Assembly: GCA_949358305.1 (NCBI GenBank)
Contig: OX442322.1
Span: forward strand, 870,001 to 930,000
Source of the DNA: Strigamia acuminata
Taxonomy: Eukaryota; Arthropoda; Chilopoda; Geophilomorpha; Linotaeniidae
Reading direction: 5' to 3'
DNA: 60,000 bases
Under the pieces are notes generated by a model. It did not search any database. It saw nothing but the letters and a program-made list of their open reading frames with translations, and was not told where the DNA came from. Made by a program: the position numbers and the translations under genes. Position 1 is the first letter of the stretch; each line of letters begins with the position of its first letter. Positions 21,607-33,600 of this stretch are shown piece after piece.

Positions 21607-24600
21607 TATTAATAATTCCGAAGGAATTTTACCACCAGACTTGGAACAAGCACTTTCCGAAACTTTGGATAATTTAACTATTCAAGATAAAGAAATTAAG
21701 CGTGCTCGTCCTAACCGGAAGACACGAAAAAGAAACTGGAATTATAAGTTTAAAATCGCATCAAATACGCCCTTTTCGGCAGAGGAGACAGCAAACCCGT
21801 TCTTGAATTTTCACGACGACCTGTTTTCTCTAGATAAGGGGGACGAATCTTTAGCTAGACTAATACAAGATACATCCAACCTTAATATTCGTGATGAATC
21901 CACCAGTTCTAGTGGAGGAGTATTCGAGAATTTACAATCAATGATTGATAATTTGAATCCCGACTCCAAATCCTCCAGATTTGCGAGATTAAAATCTTAC
22001 ATTAACGAGAATCAGTTAAAACGAAAAGATGGCATCGAACGAATTAATAAATTGGGAAATCACATCGACGACCCCCGAATGAAAATTACAATAGGTGGAC
22101 TCACCTACAATGCTTTGATGGACTCAGGAGCCACACAGTGTTTTATTGGGTTGCAATTACTAAGTAAAACTTGTGCATCTCCCGATTTCATACAAGATTG
22201 TCCAAAACACATGAGAGTTTGTGCAGTTGGAGTTACTCATATTCCACTAGGACAAATTACTTTGTGTGTACAATGGGCAGATGGAGCAGAATTCACACCA
22301 ATAAATTTTATCATTTTGGATAATAATGTGTGTGGATTAATTATCGGACATAATTTTATGCGCCGAACCAAAATTAATTTAAATCCAGCACGAGCTGTAT
22401 TTACTTGCGACAGCAGGTCCGACTGGACTGCACCCTACGAAACTGACGAGTTAAATTGTAATTTAGCTCGAGTACAAGTGTTGACTGACAACGCAACAGC
22501 CACACACACGCCAGATAATTGGGAAGAATTGCTGGTAAAGGATTGTGACTGTTCAGATGAGGAAAAAAGTAAATTACGCGAAGTAATTGCTAGTGTTAAG
22601 AACGTCTTTAGAGATAAAGTCGGATGTACTAACATAATAAAGCATAAGATCACCTTTAAAAAGGATGTAACGTGGAAAAAACAACCATTTCGAATGTATA
22701 ACCCTGCTAAAATAGCCATTATGACTAAATTAGTAGAAGAATTAGAAGCGGATAATTTGATCGAAAGAGCTACTGGACCTTACATAAGTCATCCAGTGAT
22801 CGTAGCCAAACCAAATGGTACTTATCGTTTATGTATCGATTATCGGTGGTTGAATGCAATCACCGAAATTAACGCCATACAAATGCCAAGTATTGATTTG
22901 TTACTCCACAATACAAATCAGGCAAAATATTTCACGTCTCTTGACCTTACCAAAGGTTATTATCAGGTCGAGATGGACGAGGAAGATAGACAGAAAACAG
23001 CCTTTTATACTCCGAAAGGCAATTACCAATTTGTCCGCATGCCTTTTGGTCTTTGCAATGCGCCGTGTACATTTCAGTTCTTAATGGAACGAGTGATGGG
23101 CGAAGCATTATACAAACACGCGTTAGTCTATTTGGACGACGTGATAATCTTCTCCACCACTTGGGAGAAACATCTTGAACATATCAAAGATGTGTTGGAA
23201 AGACTAGATAAGGCCAACTTATCAGTAAATAAGGAAAAATCAAAATTTGGAAAAACTACACTCAAATTTTTGGGTCATTTGATAACTCCAACCGGATTAG
23301 CACCTGACCCAGACAAGATAGTATCCGTTAGGAAATATCCAACTCCTAAGAATTCCAAGGATATTCAACGATTTCATGGCTTGTCAAATTTCTTCCGGAA
23401 ATTTATTCCCGAACATGCAAAAATTGCTAGGCCTCTAACTAGCATGATGCATGATAAAGCAGTGTTCGAATGGGGAGAAGAACAAGAGAAAGCTTTTGAA
23501 ACAATAAAAAATATTTTATGTGACGAAACACAGGTTTTGTTAATGCCAGATATGATGAAACCATTCGTAATCTTGACAGACGCATCGCATGATGGACTTG
23601 GTAGTGTGTTATGCCAAGATGTAGAATTCTTCGATGAAGGAAAAAGAGAAATGATCATGACTCCTAGACCCGTAGCTTATGCTAGTCGAGTCTTACGAGG
23701 GGCAGAAGTACGCTACTCAACACCCGAACTCGAGTGTTTAGCAGTAGTATGGGCAGTCAACAAATTCCGACCGTATATCGAATATACGACTTTTACTTTG
23801 GAATCAGACGCCGAAGCATTAAAATGGCTGATGGGAACACCAGAACCATCGGGACGATTTGGTCGTTGGGCAATTAAACTTCAATGTGGCGCCTTTAAGA
23901 TTAAATATCGACGAGGTACCCAGAACCAAGTTGCCGACGCCTTCTCGAGAGCGCCTTTGGAGATCGAAGACATTCCAGAGAATGATTATTGTGAGCCAAT
24001 CGAGATTACTCAATTCTGGCCGGAATGGGACGGAAATCGAGAAATTATTCGAAGGAATAATAGAGAAGATTGCCAATTTCTCACGAATGTGCAGCTTCAT
24101 TTCGATTATTCCAAATTATTATACAATACTTTGGAAAAGGGGGAGAAGATGGATGAAGCTACAGAAGAAACACTATTTAGTGCTTTAACTGAAGTTTTAA
24201 AGGAAGTTCCACCGACTCGAGAAGAAATTATAAAAGCTCAACTAGCCGACAAAGAGTGTAGAATAATAATCGATCATCTGAAACGAGATGAAATCGAACA
24301 AAGAAAGTTTAAGAAAACTAAAGAATGGATGAAAGCAGTCCAAGGTTACCAATTAGATTTTCAAGAAGAAAATGGTAATGAAATGCTGATTTATTTCAAA
24401 CCAACGTTTGAAGAGGAATTGAATGACTCTGGAAACGGATTTAAAGCTGTCATTCCACCGTCATTAGTACGAAGAGTACTGTTTGCCTGTCACGGACATC
24501 CATTAAGTGGACATGCAGGGATGAGTAAGACGCTCGAACGAGCAAAACTTATATATTACTGGCCGAAGATGAATAAAGATACTCGCAATTACGTCCGAAG

Positions 24601-25876
24601 TTGTATTCATTGCCAGCAATACAAGCCCTGTCAACATAAAAAGCATAGAGCGAGTTACACTCCTCATAACATGTCTTACCCGTGGGAAGTAATCTGCATT
24701 GATTTAATGGGTCCCAAACCGACAGGAAGAAGCCAATACAGATTTGTATTAGTAATTATAGATCAATGTACTAAATGGGTAGAATTATTCCCTTTAAGTA
24801 AGGCATCTAGTGAATCTATTGTGAATAGGTTAGGAGAAGTGATTCATAGATGGGGATACCCAAAGAAAATTGTTAGTGATAACGGGAGCCAATTCATATC
24901 CACGATTTATGAAGAATTTTGTAAAAAACACAACATCAGAATGGCTCATGTGAGTCCATATCACGCTCAGGCCAATCCTACGGAAAGGGCCAATAGAGAC
25001 ATCAAAATAATGCTGGCTCTTTATTCAGACATTCACTCCCATTGGCCGAGATTCTTAAACGAATTTGCATTTGCCTCGAGAACGGCTAAATCAGAAGCTA
25101 CAGGCGCAACGCCATTCTTATTGAACACAGGAAGAAATGTACCTCTTCCCTTTGATCCTCGGATCATTCAACATGCAAATGCATTTGACAAGAATAACCC
25201 GGAAGAATACGTATATAATTTACTTGGAATTTTACGTAGAGCACATCAAGAGATGCATTTGCGTATTCAAGCAAATTATGAGAGACACGACAAGATTCAC
25301 AGAAATAAATTTCACATTTGTGAATATACTGTCGGTGATTTGGTATGGAAAGCCACTCACATCCTTTCAAATAAAGAGAAAGGAATTACTAAAGGTTTCG
25401 CCGAGAAACGAGATGGACCGTGGGAAATTACGGAAGTTTTACCTGGAGGTGCTTATAAGTTGAGAAAATTAGTTGATGGATCAATAGAACCATCCATAAA
25501 TACTGATGATCTCTCACCTTATATCCCATCTTACCCGATTGAGACTTGGACACTCGACCAAAAGAGCGGAAGAGTAGAGAATCACCCAAACCCTGATTGG
25601 ATGAACGAAAGTTCAACCGTAAATAATTCAAGTGAATTAAATAATCAAGAATTAGGAAATAATTCTGCTAATATGGAATTAGATCCCGAAGAAGTTACAA
25701 CACCCGCTTCAAAAGAAAGCGACATCGTAGTTAATAATCCAAAACATGATTATAACCTTAGGAAAAGGAAAAGAAGTTGTGAACTTTCACAACTGCAACC
25801 TCGTACGAAGCGAATTTCTACGACAGATCAAGAATGCACAACAGATTTTATACATCTGATTCAAGATCGCCGCTAG
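21584..25876 (+). CDS. G pol: protease, RT, RNase H, integrase
   Basis: The 1430-codon uninterrupted frame is reached by -1 frameshifting (no ATG at its start). Residues counted from 21584: retropepsin core MDSGATQCF at about 179-187; RT from about 390, with YLDDVIIFS at 516-524; RNase H from about 660 (first catalytic Asp 666, LTDASHDGLGS); integrase zinc domain HGHPLSGH to CIHCQQYK at about 970-1015; catalytic D, D, E in ICIDLMGP, VSDNGSQF and ANPTERANRD at about 1035-1135; and a GPY/F-like module (RDGPWEITEVLPGGAYKL) near 1280. The tail is Asn/Ser-rich and then basic (YNLRKRKRS). All key residues are present; it should be functional. Confidence 0.95.
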   Translation: MAGVLEPPINNSEGILPPDLEQALSETLDNLTIQDKEIKRARPNRKTRKRNWNYKFKIASNTPFSAEETANPFLNFHDDLFSLDKGDESLARLIQDTSNLNIRDESTSSSGGVFENLQSMIDNLNPDSKSSRFARLKSYINENQLKRKDGIERINKLGNHIDDPRMKITIGGLTYNALMDSGATQCFIGLQLLSKTCASPDFIQDCPKHMRVCAVGVTHIPLGQITLCVQWADGAEFTPINFIILDNNVCGLIIGHNFMRRTKINLNPARAVFTCDSRSDWTAPYETDELNCNLARVQVLTDNATATHTPDNWEELLVKDCDCSDEEKSKLREVIASVKNVFRDKVGCTNIIKHKITFKKDVTWKKQPFRMYNPAKIAIMTKLVEELEADNLIERATGPYISHPVIVAKPNGTYRLCIDYRWLNAITEINAIQMPSIDLLLHNTNQAKYFTSLDLTKGYYQVEMDEEDRQKTAFYTPKGNYQFVRMPFGLCNAPCTFQFLMERVMGEALYKHALVYLDDVIIFSTTWEKHLEHIKDVLERLDKANLSVNKEKSKFGKTTLKFLGHLITPTGLAPDPDKIVSVRKYPTPKNSKDIQRFHGLSNFFRKFIPEHAKIARPLTSMMHDKAVFEWGEEQEKAFETIKNILCDETQVLLMPDMMKPFVILTDASHDGLGSVLCQDVEFFDEGKREMIMTPRPVAYASRVLRGAEVRYSTPELECLAVVWAVNKFRPYIEYTTFTLESDAEALKWLMGTPEPSGRFGRWAIKLQCGAFKIKYRRGTQNQVADAFSRAPLEIEDIPENDYCEPIEITQFWPEWDGNREIIRRNNREDCQFLTNVQLHFDYSKLLYNTLEKGEKMDEATEETLFSALTEVLKEVPPTREEIIKAQLADKECRIIIDHLKRDEIEQRKFKKTKEWMKAVQGYQLDFQEENGNEMLIYFKPTFEEELNDSGNGFKAVIPPSLVRRVLFACHGHPLSGHAGMSKTLERAKLIYYWPKMNKDTRNYVRSCIHCQQYKPCQHKKHRASYTPHNMSYPWEVICIDLMGPKPTGRSQYRFVLVIIDQCTKWVELFPLSKASSESIVNRLGEVIHRWGYPKKIVSDNGSQFISTIYEEFCKKHNIRMAHVSPYHAQANPTERANRDIKIMLALYSDIHSHWPRFLNEFAFASRTAKSEATGATPFLLNTGRNVPLPFDPRIIQHANAFDKNNPEEYVYNLLGILRRAHQEMHLRIQANYERHDKIHRNKFHICEYTVGDLVWKATHILSNKEKGITKGFAEKRDGPWEITEVLPGGAYKLRKLVDGSIEPSINTDDLSPYIPSYPIETWTLDQKSGRVENHPNPDWMNESSTVNNSSELNNQELGNNSANMELDPEEVTTPASKESDIVVNNPKHDYNLRKRKRSCELSQLQPRTKRISTTDQECTTDFIHLIQDRR

Positions 25877-26653
25877 TGATAGCGTATTTTTTTAAAAATA
25901 AAAATTTAAAAAAGATAAAAAATCGGGTCACTTTTTGACCCACAAATTAGTCATGGTTAAATCATAAACCTATAGGAGAATATGGTGAAAATACCCCGGG
26001 TAGAGAGTAGAGGATTTGTTCTCTCACAAGCTTCACACACATGTGCGAGTCAACTTTGACACCTGCGTCGATAGAAAAGTTCGTCGCGATTTCTTTCAAG
26101 AAAACCTCGAGATTCGTGGTAAGACTCATGTATTACCAGTAAACTCGGAAATTATGTGTCAGGACTTAATGTTATAATCCTTTCATGATAGAAAAGGACG
26201 AGAGAAAACTTCGGTGATTAATTTCGTCTCAAAGAGACGAACACGTGACCTCGGCGTGAAGAAGAAAATTTCTCCTTCGAGAAAATTCGAAATATCATCA
26301 CGACAGTTCAACGTTTACTAGAGTGTTACGTGTAAGTAATGATAAATTTAATATATCAAGAGATATTCACGGCTATTTTATATATAAAATTAAGGATTTC
26401 TACGTTGGCGGAGAACACCTTCGCTAAAAACAACGAGTTTTGTCAATTAGAAAATCGGCACCACATCATTTTGAATACTTAAGTGGATTCCGGAGATTCC
26501 TAGTGTAAGTATTCTAAAGATAATTCTATCGAATATTACGAATAGTAAAAAAGCCGCACGTAAAATCCCGATATAAAAATATATCGAAACCATCGATAAA
26601 GGTGATAAATTTTCACGATAGATGGCGGTATAAATTTTGTTAAATAAATCGTA
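25877..26653 (+). other. G pol-ORF3 spacer
   Basis: About 780 nt of AT-rich non-coding sequence separates pol from the third ORF. No long frame is seen on either strand. Confidence 0.6.
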
Positions 26654-26663
26654 TTGATAAGAT

Positions 26664-26685
26664 TCTCTATATTATTTTCTCTAGA
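26664..26685 (+). promoter_or_regulatory. Splice acceptor before G ORF3
   Basis: A pyrimidine-rich run TTCTCTATATTATTTTCTCTAG ends at 26684, six bases before ATG 26690. The position, just ahead of the ORF3 start, is what a spliced subgenomic mRNA needs, as for env of gypsy. The donor was not identified. Confidence 0.55.
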
Positions 26686-26689
26686 AAAA

Positions 26690-28366
26690 ATGGGAAAAAA
26701 GATCGAAAAAAAGAGAAAATACGTGTTGGTCGAATCCTCTTCCTCCGATGAAGAAGTAACGGCACCTCCTTCGGCCGCTGCCGTATTCGTAGAAGGGTGT
26801 CCCAAAACACCCGTGATTATCAACGCCAGAGGCTGGGATATTTTGAGTTGGGCTCGCCAACATCCCGAATTGCTCCCCGCTGAGCTTGGTCCACCCGGAA
26901 CCCCCACGTTACAGGAGGAACCGGCCAAAAAAGAATCAACGGCGAAGCCATTTGTTATTCCAAAGATAAAAGCGGATGATTTCGCCAGAAATAATCCGCC
27001 AATTGCAAAAAACCAGCCAAGTACCAGTAAACCGCGAAAGGTGGAAATTGTGTACAACCGAGTCAAGTCGCCCGAACGAAGAAGGAAATCCCCACCAATG
27101 GAAGCTAAACGCCGCCGAAATTCGGAAGACGCTACACCTTCCTCTTGTACTGGCCAAGAGCGTCCAAAAAGAGAATACGTTAGATTTAACGATTCATCAG
27201 ACCGAGACCGGGAAAAAAGGTCGTATTCCTCCTACCGAAGGTCCGACCAACCTAGGAATAGGTCAAATACCAGCACATGGTCAGATCGCCAAAAGTTGGC
27301 AAATAAAGTTCGTCAGATCCAGAAAAGACGAGAACAGTGTAAACAAGATAAAGAGAACGGAAAACCACATGATGATATGGTACTCTCGAAGGACGAAGTG
27401 CCATGTCCTTTTTGTTCCGCCGTCGGGTGGGTCTCGGGATCGGGAACCGGAGGCCACCTGGCGCAATGTTCCAATTGCGAGGGCACAAAGAAGCGGCCCA
27501 AAGGCCAACCTTGGCGCCCCAGCTTTCTGCCGTTTGTGGTCATGGGAATTCACCCTCCCCCGGCCAGGTTGTGGGCAACTTGCCCGGAGTGTAAAATTGT
27601 CCTCTCCAGTGACGGAAGATCGCCGTACATTAGCCCGGAGTTCTTGAACGCCATAACCACTCCACTAGGAAGGGAAATGCAAGATCTGAGAATTCCGCCA
27701 GAAGCTCTAGAGAGTTCCCGAAAACCACAGAGTACGACAGTCATCGATAAAGGATGTCAAACGGTATCCAAGGAGAACGAAAAAGAAGCCGAAAATGAAC
27801 TTCTTGTGGAACCCTTTTTCCCTCCACCAGGAGCGAAAATAGCGCATCTATTCGAATACGAGGTGAGCTACTATTTTCCGACGCTTTTTAGAATTGCCGA
27901 GAAAATCACGGAACAAATGCGCTCAGACTCTACCGATCCCTCGAATATCAATTATGCTGTCCATGTGATGAAATTGATATTTAACGCCAATCGAGGCGAA
28001 TCTTTTGCTGTGCTGGAGCACATATGGACACTGTTAATTGACAGAGTCAACACCGACGGAAAAGGATTAATAAACCCTTCATGGTTCTACGGACTCCCCT
28101 GCATTGCGGAGATATACGACGCTTCGAAGAAGGCTATTGAAGAAAGTTATGAGTTAGTTGAGAAGACTCCAGAATATGAACCAAGGTCTCCGGAGTACGC
28201 GCCGAAATCTCCACCCGCAGAAGATATAGGTGAAGAACCCAATTTCGTCATCGACCGAAGACCAGCGGAATTTCTTCCCCTAGAAAAGTCCGAAGTCGGT
28301 GAGTCCAGTGAGACTCTTAAGAAAGAGAGTGAAGGATCGGAGTCTGATGAAGAAGAAGTCAAGTGA
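26690..28366 (+). CDS. G ORF3: basic CxxC zinc protein of unknown function
   Basis: The frame is open from 26654, but ATG 26690 (AAAAAATGG) lies just behind the splice acceptor and has the better context, giving 558 aa. In order: basic start (GKKIEKKRK), SSSSDEE acidic patch, Pro-rich stretch, Arg/Ser-rich region with nuclear-signal-like clusters (about 120-235), and cysteine pairs C239/C242, C260/C263 and C298/C301 with H256, consistent with zinc binding. A 150-residue region that looks folded (about 370-490) and an acidic tail with SPEY repeats follow. There is no signal peptide or membrane helix, so it is not an envelope protein of the usual kind. Nuclear or RNA-binding action is inferred; I recognise no family. 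Confidence 0.85.
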   Translation: MGKKIEKKRKYVLVESSSSDEEVTAPPSAAAVFVEGCPKTPVIINARGWDILSWARQHPELLPAELGPPGTPTLQEEPAKKESTAKPFVIPKIKADDFARNNPPIAKNQPSTSKPRKVEIVYNRVKSPERRRKSPPMEAKRRRNSEDATPSSCTGQERPKREYVRFNDSSDRDREKRSYSSYRRSDQPRNRSNTSTWSDRQKLANKVRQIQKRREQCKQDKENGKPHDDMVLSKDEVPCPFCSAVGWVSGSGTGGHLAQCSNCEGTKKRPKGQPWRPSFLPFVVMGIHPPPARLWATCPECKIVLSSDGRSPYISPEFLNAITTPLGREMQDLRIPPEALESSRKPQSTTVIDKGCQTVSKENEKEAENELLVEPFFPPPGAKIAHLFEYEVSYYFPTLFRIAEKITEQMRSDSTDPSNINYAVHVMKLIFNANRGESFAVLEHIWTLLIDRVNTDGKGLINPSWFYGLPCIAEIYDASKKAIEESYELVEKTPEYEPRSPEYAPKSPPAEDIGEEPNFVIDRRPAEFLPLEKSEVGESSETLKKESEGSESDEEEVK

Positions 28367-28870
28367 CTCGCGGAGTTAATTCTCGAATTTAAAAGAATTT
28401 AAGAAAAAAAATGTTAGAATTAACGAAAACTCAAAAGTATTCTGTTTAGTATTTAAATAAGCATTTTGTGATATGAAAAGTCATGTTTTAAAAGGAAATC
28501 AAGAGATGATCCTAAAAAAGAATAATTTTTTTAATATTCATTAATGAAAAGCTAAAAAGAAATAATTTACCAAAAAATTATGTTAAAATTCCCGTTATTT
28601 GAAATAATAATTGTGTGAAGAAATGAGGCTAAGTGTTGTAAAGTTCCAAGTTTGTTTTATTGTAACCAAATAATATTTTATTCTTGATAATTCATTAAAA
28701 AAGAATTGTTGCGCACATCAGAAATATGAAATTTATTTTGAGTCACCCGCATACGCACTCAGCTGTTCGGGATGAAAAAAGTCCTGTTTTTGAGATATTA
28801 ATAAAATCATTTCGCAAGAATAACATAAACTTATGAATGAAATTTATAAGTTGAGTAATTAAGGGGGATG
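28367..28870 (+). other. G 3' untranslated region and polypurine tract
   Basis: AT-rich sequence after ORF3 ends in AAGGGGGATG (28861-28870) directly before the 3' LTR. The AAGGGGGA is the polypurine tract that primes plus-strand synthesis. Confidence 0.8.
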
Positions 28871-30640
28871 TATGACGGTTTATAAGTGCTATTTATTAAT
28901 AACACGGCCGAATTTTAAGTGTTTTCGGCGAAACCCGCATTTGTCAATGCTCCGAGTCGCCACTAGATGGCGCGATTATAATTCAGCGGTAAATTCGAAT
29001 TGCGAGTTAAGAAAACTGGTAAATAAATATAAGAATATATTTATTTGTATGAAACGACACTTTATTAGGATTAATATAAATATATATTAATAATTATTGT
29101 TCACACTAAGTGATGGGAATCTCTAGTTCAGCAGAAATGGAGATTTGATAATCCATCGATCAACCGATCGATGTGATTGGTGGATCCATTTCCGGTCCTG
29201 GGTATCCAGTTCCGGTTGTGGTGTGAATTAGCATATTGCTCCTCCGTATCCACTTCCGGCGATACGGGATTGGAGGGATTCGTGGAACCCATGTTCCAAT
29301 TGGTTGATTGGATTAATCTCTAATCCAGTCAGGTTATATAAACCCAAACAACCGGCCATCCGGCAGCTCTGTTTGATTATTTCTGTTTGGTATTGTTACT
29401 TAAGAAATATGATTCGTTGTTCACGTGGAAGACCGTTTAGTTCTTTGGTTCTTTGTTGATTCGTTCGCAAAGAACCGCGGCATGATTCTACCGAATCATG
29501 CAACCACCGGCAATTGAAGCCGACGTATTGGATTGTTATGTTGCATACATGTTTCAATTTACGGTCTCGCCGAGGAGAACTTGCCTTCTGTGCATTTCAG
29601 TATCCTCCGGGCAGGACTGAGTGGTCATTTTCGGTATGAACGCATTCCGTAACCGTGAGTAAGCACCGGAACTGTTGAGAGTTGGTTCCTTCACCTGATG
29701 GTGCCAAAGCAGTCTGTTTTACAGTAACCACGAGTAGCACCAAGTGTTTGGCAAGCTGATTCTCATGGTATTCGGTGCCAAAGTAGTCGGTTTGTTATTA
29801 GTACCGCGAAGGGCTAAACTGCTGTGCGGAGCCGCAAGCTATCGACTCCTGTGTACGTGATACCGTCAATCGCTAGACGAACGACCGTGTTGCGACGCAG
29901 GGGACGCTTGATACCGTTCTGCATGGCAAGGCGTATTCTCTATCGACGGCAATTGTGTGTTGCGACGGGAAGTCTAATATGTTTCTCTTCATTTGTAAAC
30001 AGAACAATATTAACTTGACGACAAGTTAATGAGTCAAGTCAGAAGACTTAACCTCGATTACATTAACAACTCAAATGTGACAAATAAGTTGACAACAACT
30101 TATCGGCGAAATATCTGAATAAGAACAAATTTCACAACTCCAATGAATTAAATATAATTCATAAGTGGAATATTGATAAGTAAATGAATACATTTACTTA
30201 AACCAATATCCTCCCTAAGTTGTGGCGGTGCAGACAAAGTCAACCGCATTTCTCAGATCATTCGATTTATCGATGTGCAACCATTTTACACAAAGCGAAA
30301 CAAGGAACCAGCGAAGCCGTATCGGACTCCCGGATACAGCCATCCGGCTTAGATGACATCTATAACCAGGTCGAGCGATGGGGAAACCGCTCCCGCATCT
30401 CGGACACGTAACGTTATTATTTTAGGGCCAATCGGCCACTCGATTGTATAGTCTAATAGCCAGTTAAACTTGCCATATGTCGGCATTAGTCCTATGTATA
30501 ACCTCAGCTCCTTTTTCCTATTGTTTACCGACAATAAACTGTCTTGTATTTATCTCTAGGATTATATTCACTGTGTTATTATATTTGCGATCTATTCCCA
30601 GTACCATTGTTAAATGGGAGTTGTGGTCGTCACCGTCACA
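28871..30640 (+). repeat. 3' LTR of G
   Basis: 1770 bp at a constant offset of 12,222 from the 5' LTR with no gaps and no difference noticed. It ends CCGTCACA, followed by the CAAG duplication. The match to the other LTR implies recent insertion. The CTCF-like motif is repeated at 28960-28973. Confidence 0.95.
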
Positions 30641-33600
30641 CAAGTCAAATGATGGGCGCCCGAGAGGAAGTTTGCAGGCAAAGAGAGAATCAAACTTTTT
30701 CGTGCATACGCCACCACAGATCACCGAAATGCCCGCGGCCCACTTCATGCAGTCGCACGAATGGATCGTGGACTGCGGGGCAACAGATCATGTGTCCCAC
30801 ATCGCATCGTGGTTTACGAGTTTTGTCAAAGTTGTGCCTTTTGACATTGAACTGGGCCAAGGCACTTCTCAGGTGACCGGTAAAGGAACGGTGCAAATCG
30901 ATACTTTGATTGATGGATGCGAATGTGCAGTCAACTTACACGACGTGTTATGTGCACCGAACTTTGAAGCGAATTTAATCTCGGTGTGGAAAATCGATAA
31001 ACACGAACATCACATTCATATTTACAAAGAACGTGTGGACATATATAAGACCGATTTCCGTTATCCTGTACTCCGAGCCAAAGAAAAGGGCGGTCTGTAT
31101 TATGTGGATGGCTTGTGCCCACCGGTGTCTTCGCCAGCAAATGCGACGACAAGTGCGATTTCTGTTTCGGATCTTCCGCCTCCGATAAAGACTTTAGTCA
31201 CAGTTGAGGAAGATTTCATCAAGGTTCCGAAAGCTAAAAAGAATCGAAAGGAACGCAAGCTGACGGATTTTGGATTTGAGTTTCCTCCATTACCACAGAA
31301 AGCCCAAACACTTCCTGTTCCAAAATCTCCTCCCATTCCTCCACCTGTCCAGACATCACACCGAGCCAATCCAGATCCTCCCTCACTCCAGTCCTATGTC
31401 GACATATTGAAGTCGATCCCTTTTGCGAATGTCCCTCCTCCTCCAGAAGCCAACCAGGAAAAGGTAGCGCCTCCAGCTCAAAAGAAGGTAGCTGCACCAA
31501 CTGCAAAGAAAGATGCAACCGGCATATGGCACAGTCGACTTGGCCATCTCCACACGAATGCGATGAAATTACTCGCGGCCAACGACCAAGTCTACGGCAT
31601 TGAACCAAGCGAGGTTGCGAAGGAATTGGTTTGCAATCATTGCAGGGTATCCAAGTCAACTAGGGCATCCCACAAGCCCGATGATCATCCGATAATGTCA
31701 AAAGCATTGGATCTACTTCACATGGATCTTTGGGGCCCTCATCAAACCACTTCGTTCGGCGGTGCCCGATATATCTTCACCATTATCGATGACGCCACTC
31801 GATAAACATTCGAATGCTTCAAGGATTTCGTTTCCCGTATTGAGCGAGTGGCAGACACTCGAGTGAAGGTAATTCGAACGGATCGGGGTGGCGAGTTCCT
31901 CTCAAATGAATTCATCGACTATCTACATAAAAGTGGGATTCAAGGTCAACGTACGAACCCATCGAGTCCCCAGATGAACGGCACAGCCGAAAGAATTAAC
32001 AGAACAATGGCGGACTTCATGCGCGCAACGTTAGACAAAACTCGTTTACCCGAGGAACTTTGGGCAGAAACGTCTGTTTCGTTTGCGTATATTAAAAATC
32101 GTTGCCCTCATTCACGTTTGAAGAACGAAGTCCCGTATATTCTGTGGAGACAACGTGCACTTTCGGTTCGACACCTACGTAAACTCGGATCGAAATGCTG
32201 GGTCCACTTCACAGCGCCTGGACGTAACAAGTTGGCGCCCCATGCCTGGGAAGGTTATCTAGTCGGTTATGCGACTTCGACGCGCGGATACCGCGTCTGG
32301 AACCCAGTCGATAATAAGGTTGTTGAATCTATTCATGTGCAAATCGATGAAAAGCAATCGTTCCGGCGCTCTCAACGTGCCCCTAATTCGAATCACGAAT
32401 CTCCTGTTGAACTCGAACCCGAAACGTCCATCTCATCGTCACCTCACGTCACGTTTGACGATAAGATTATATACGCGGAATGGACGCCTCTTTCTGATTC
32501 TGAAGACGAGGTATCTTCAACGGAATATGATTCGGATGATAGCGACGCAGACAGCCAAAAGGGCGCTGCTGCACCACGTCAAGTGTCCCCGCCGCCTGGC
32601 TTTGCTGTTTTGCCACCTCCTTCTACGGGTACGTCACCGACAACTTCTCCTCCCACTTCACCTCCAGCATCTCCCACGAGATTTGTAGCCGTTAGAAGAG
32701 GTTCTGGGACAACACATCCAATAGCTGCTGCTCCGATAATTGTCCTTACGGCCCATACCACATATAAGTCACGTATCGTTGGTGGAAATAACCCCTTCAG
32801 CAATTGGGTTAGAGAAGAACACCTCCGAAAGGATCAAGTTCCGGGTCAGATAAAGATCAACGTATACTATTTCCCAAAACCCGGTGTACGTTTACGTTCG
32901 AAACCCGACATCGAGAAGTATTGCGATAAGGAAGGAATCCTGTATGATGACAATCTTTTCTTCTTCGGAAACATGGAACATCAATTGCCACCGATTCCAG
33001 ATCTTCCACCACCGCAACGACATGTTGTTCATTTTTGCCGCCGAGAACCAGGTTCCTACGCAGAGGCTGTTAAGTTTCCGGATGCTCCTAAGTGGCAGGA
33101 AGCTATCGGAGAGGAACTAGAGACATTCGAGAAAAGAGGTGTCTACGAGGAAGTTCCGAAACCCGCGAATACGACCATACTCGGCTGCAAATGGATCTTT
33201 AAATTAAAATCGGACACATCGAGACAGATTACGAGATATCGCGCTAGATTAGTCGCGCAAGGATTCCGACAGACTCTCGGCGTCGACTACGACTTTGTAT
33301 TAATCCGATTTTTCTTTTGTCTCCTCGTGATTCTCCAAGGTTGGAAAGACGCACACCTTGATGTGAAGTGTGCTTACCTTTACGGGGAGCTCGAGCACCG
33401 TGTATACATGCGAATTCCCGCCGGTGCCTATTGTTCAAACCCGGATAACGTCTGGCTTCTCATTAAATCACTGTACGGTCTCCACCAATCTGGCCGTCAG
33501 TGGTACGAAAAGTTAGACGAAACGCTACGAGGACTCGGATTTCGTAAACATCCCGCATGTAACTGCGTTTATGTTTTTGGAACGTCGGCCGTGATGCTTG

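Larger units (their letters stand above)
16649..30640 (+). mobile_element. Gypsy-type LTR element G, young and nearly intact
   Basis: This 13,992-bp Ty3/gypsy element lies inside A2. Its LTRs (16649-18418 and 28871-30640) are both exactly 1770 bp, and no difference was seen on reading them side by side. The target duplication is CAAG (16645-16648 and 30641-30644); A1 near 980 shows the empty site with a single CAAG. A 4-bp duplication and non-TG LTR start (TATGACGG) are like errantivirus-type gypsy elements. Contents: tRNA-Gln primer site, gag (with one frame break), pol, a third ORF and a polypurine tract. Confidence 0.96.

Noticed and set aside
26690-28366. Envelope gene in gypsy G
   Set aside because: No signal peptide, no membrane helix, no furin-like site; composition is nuclear and basic.
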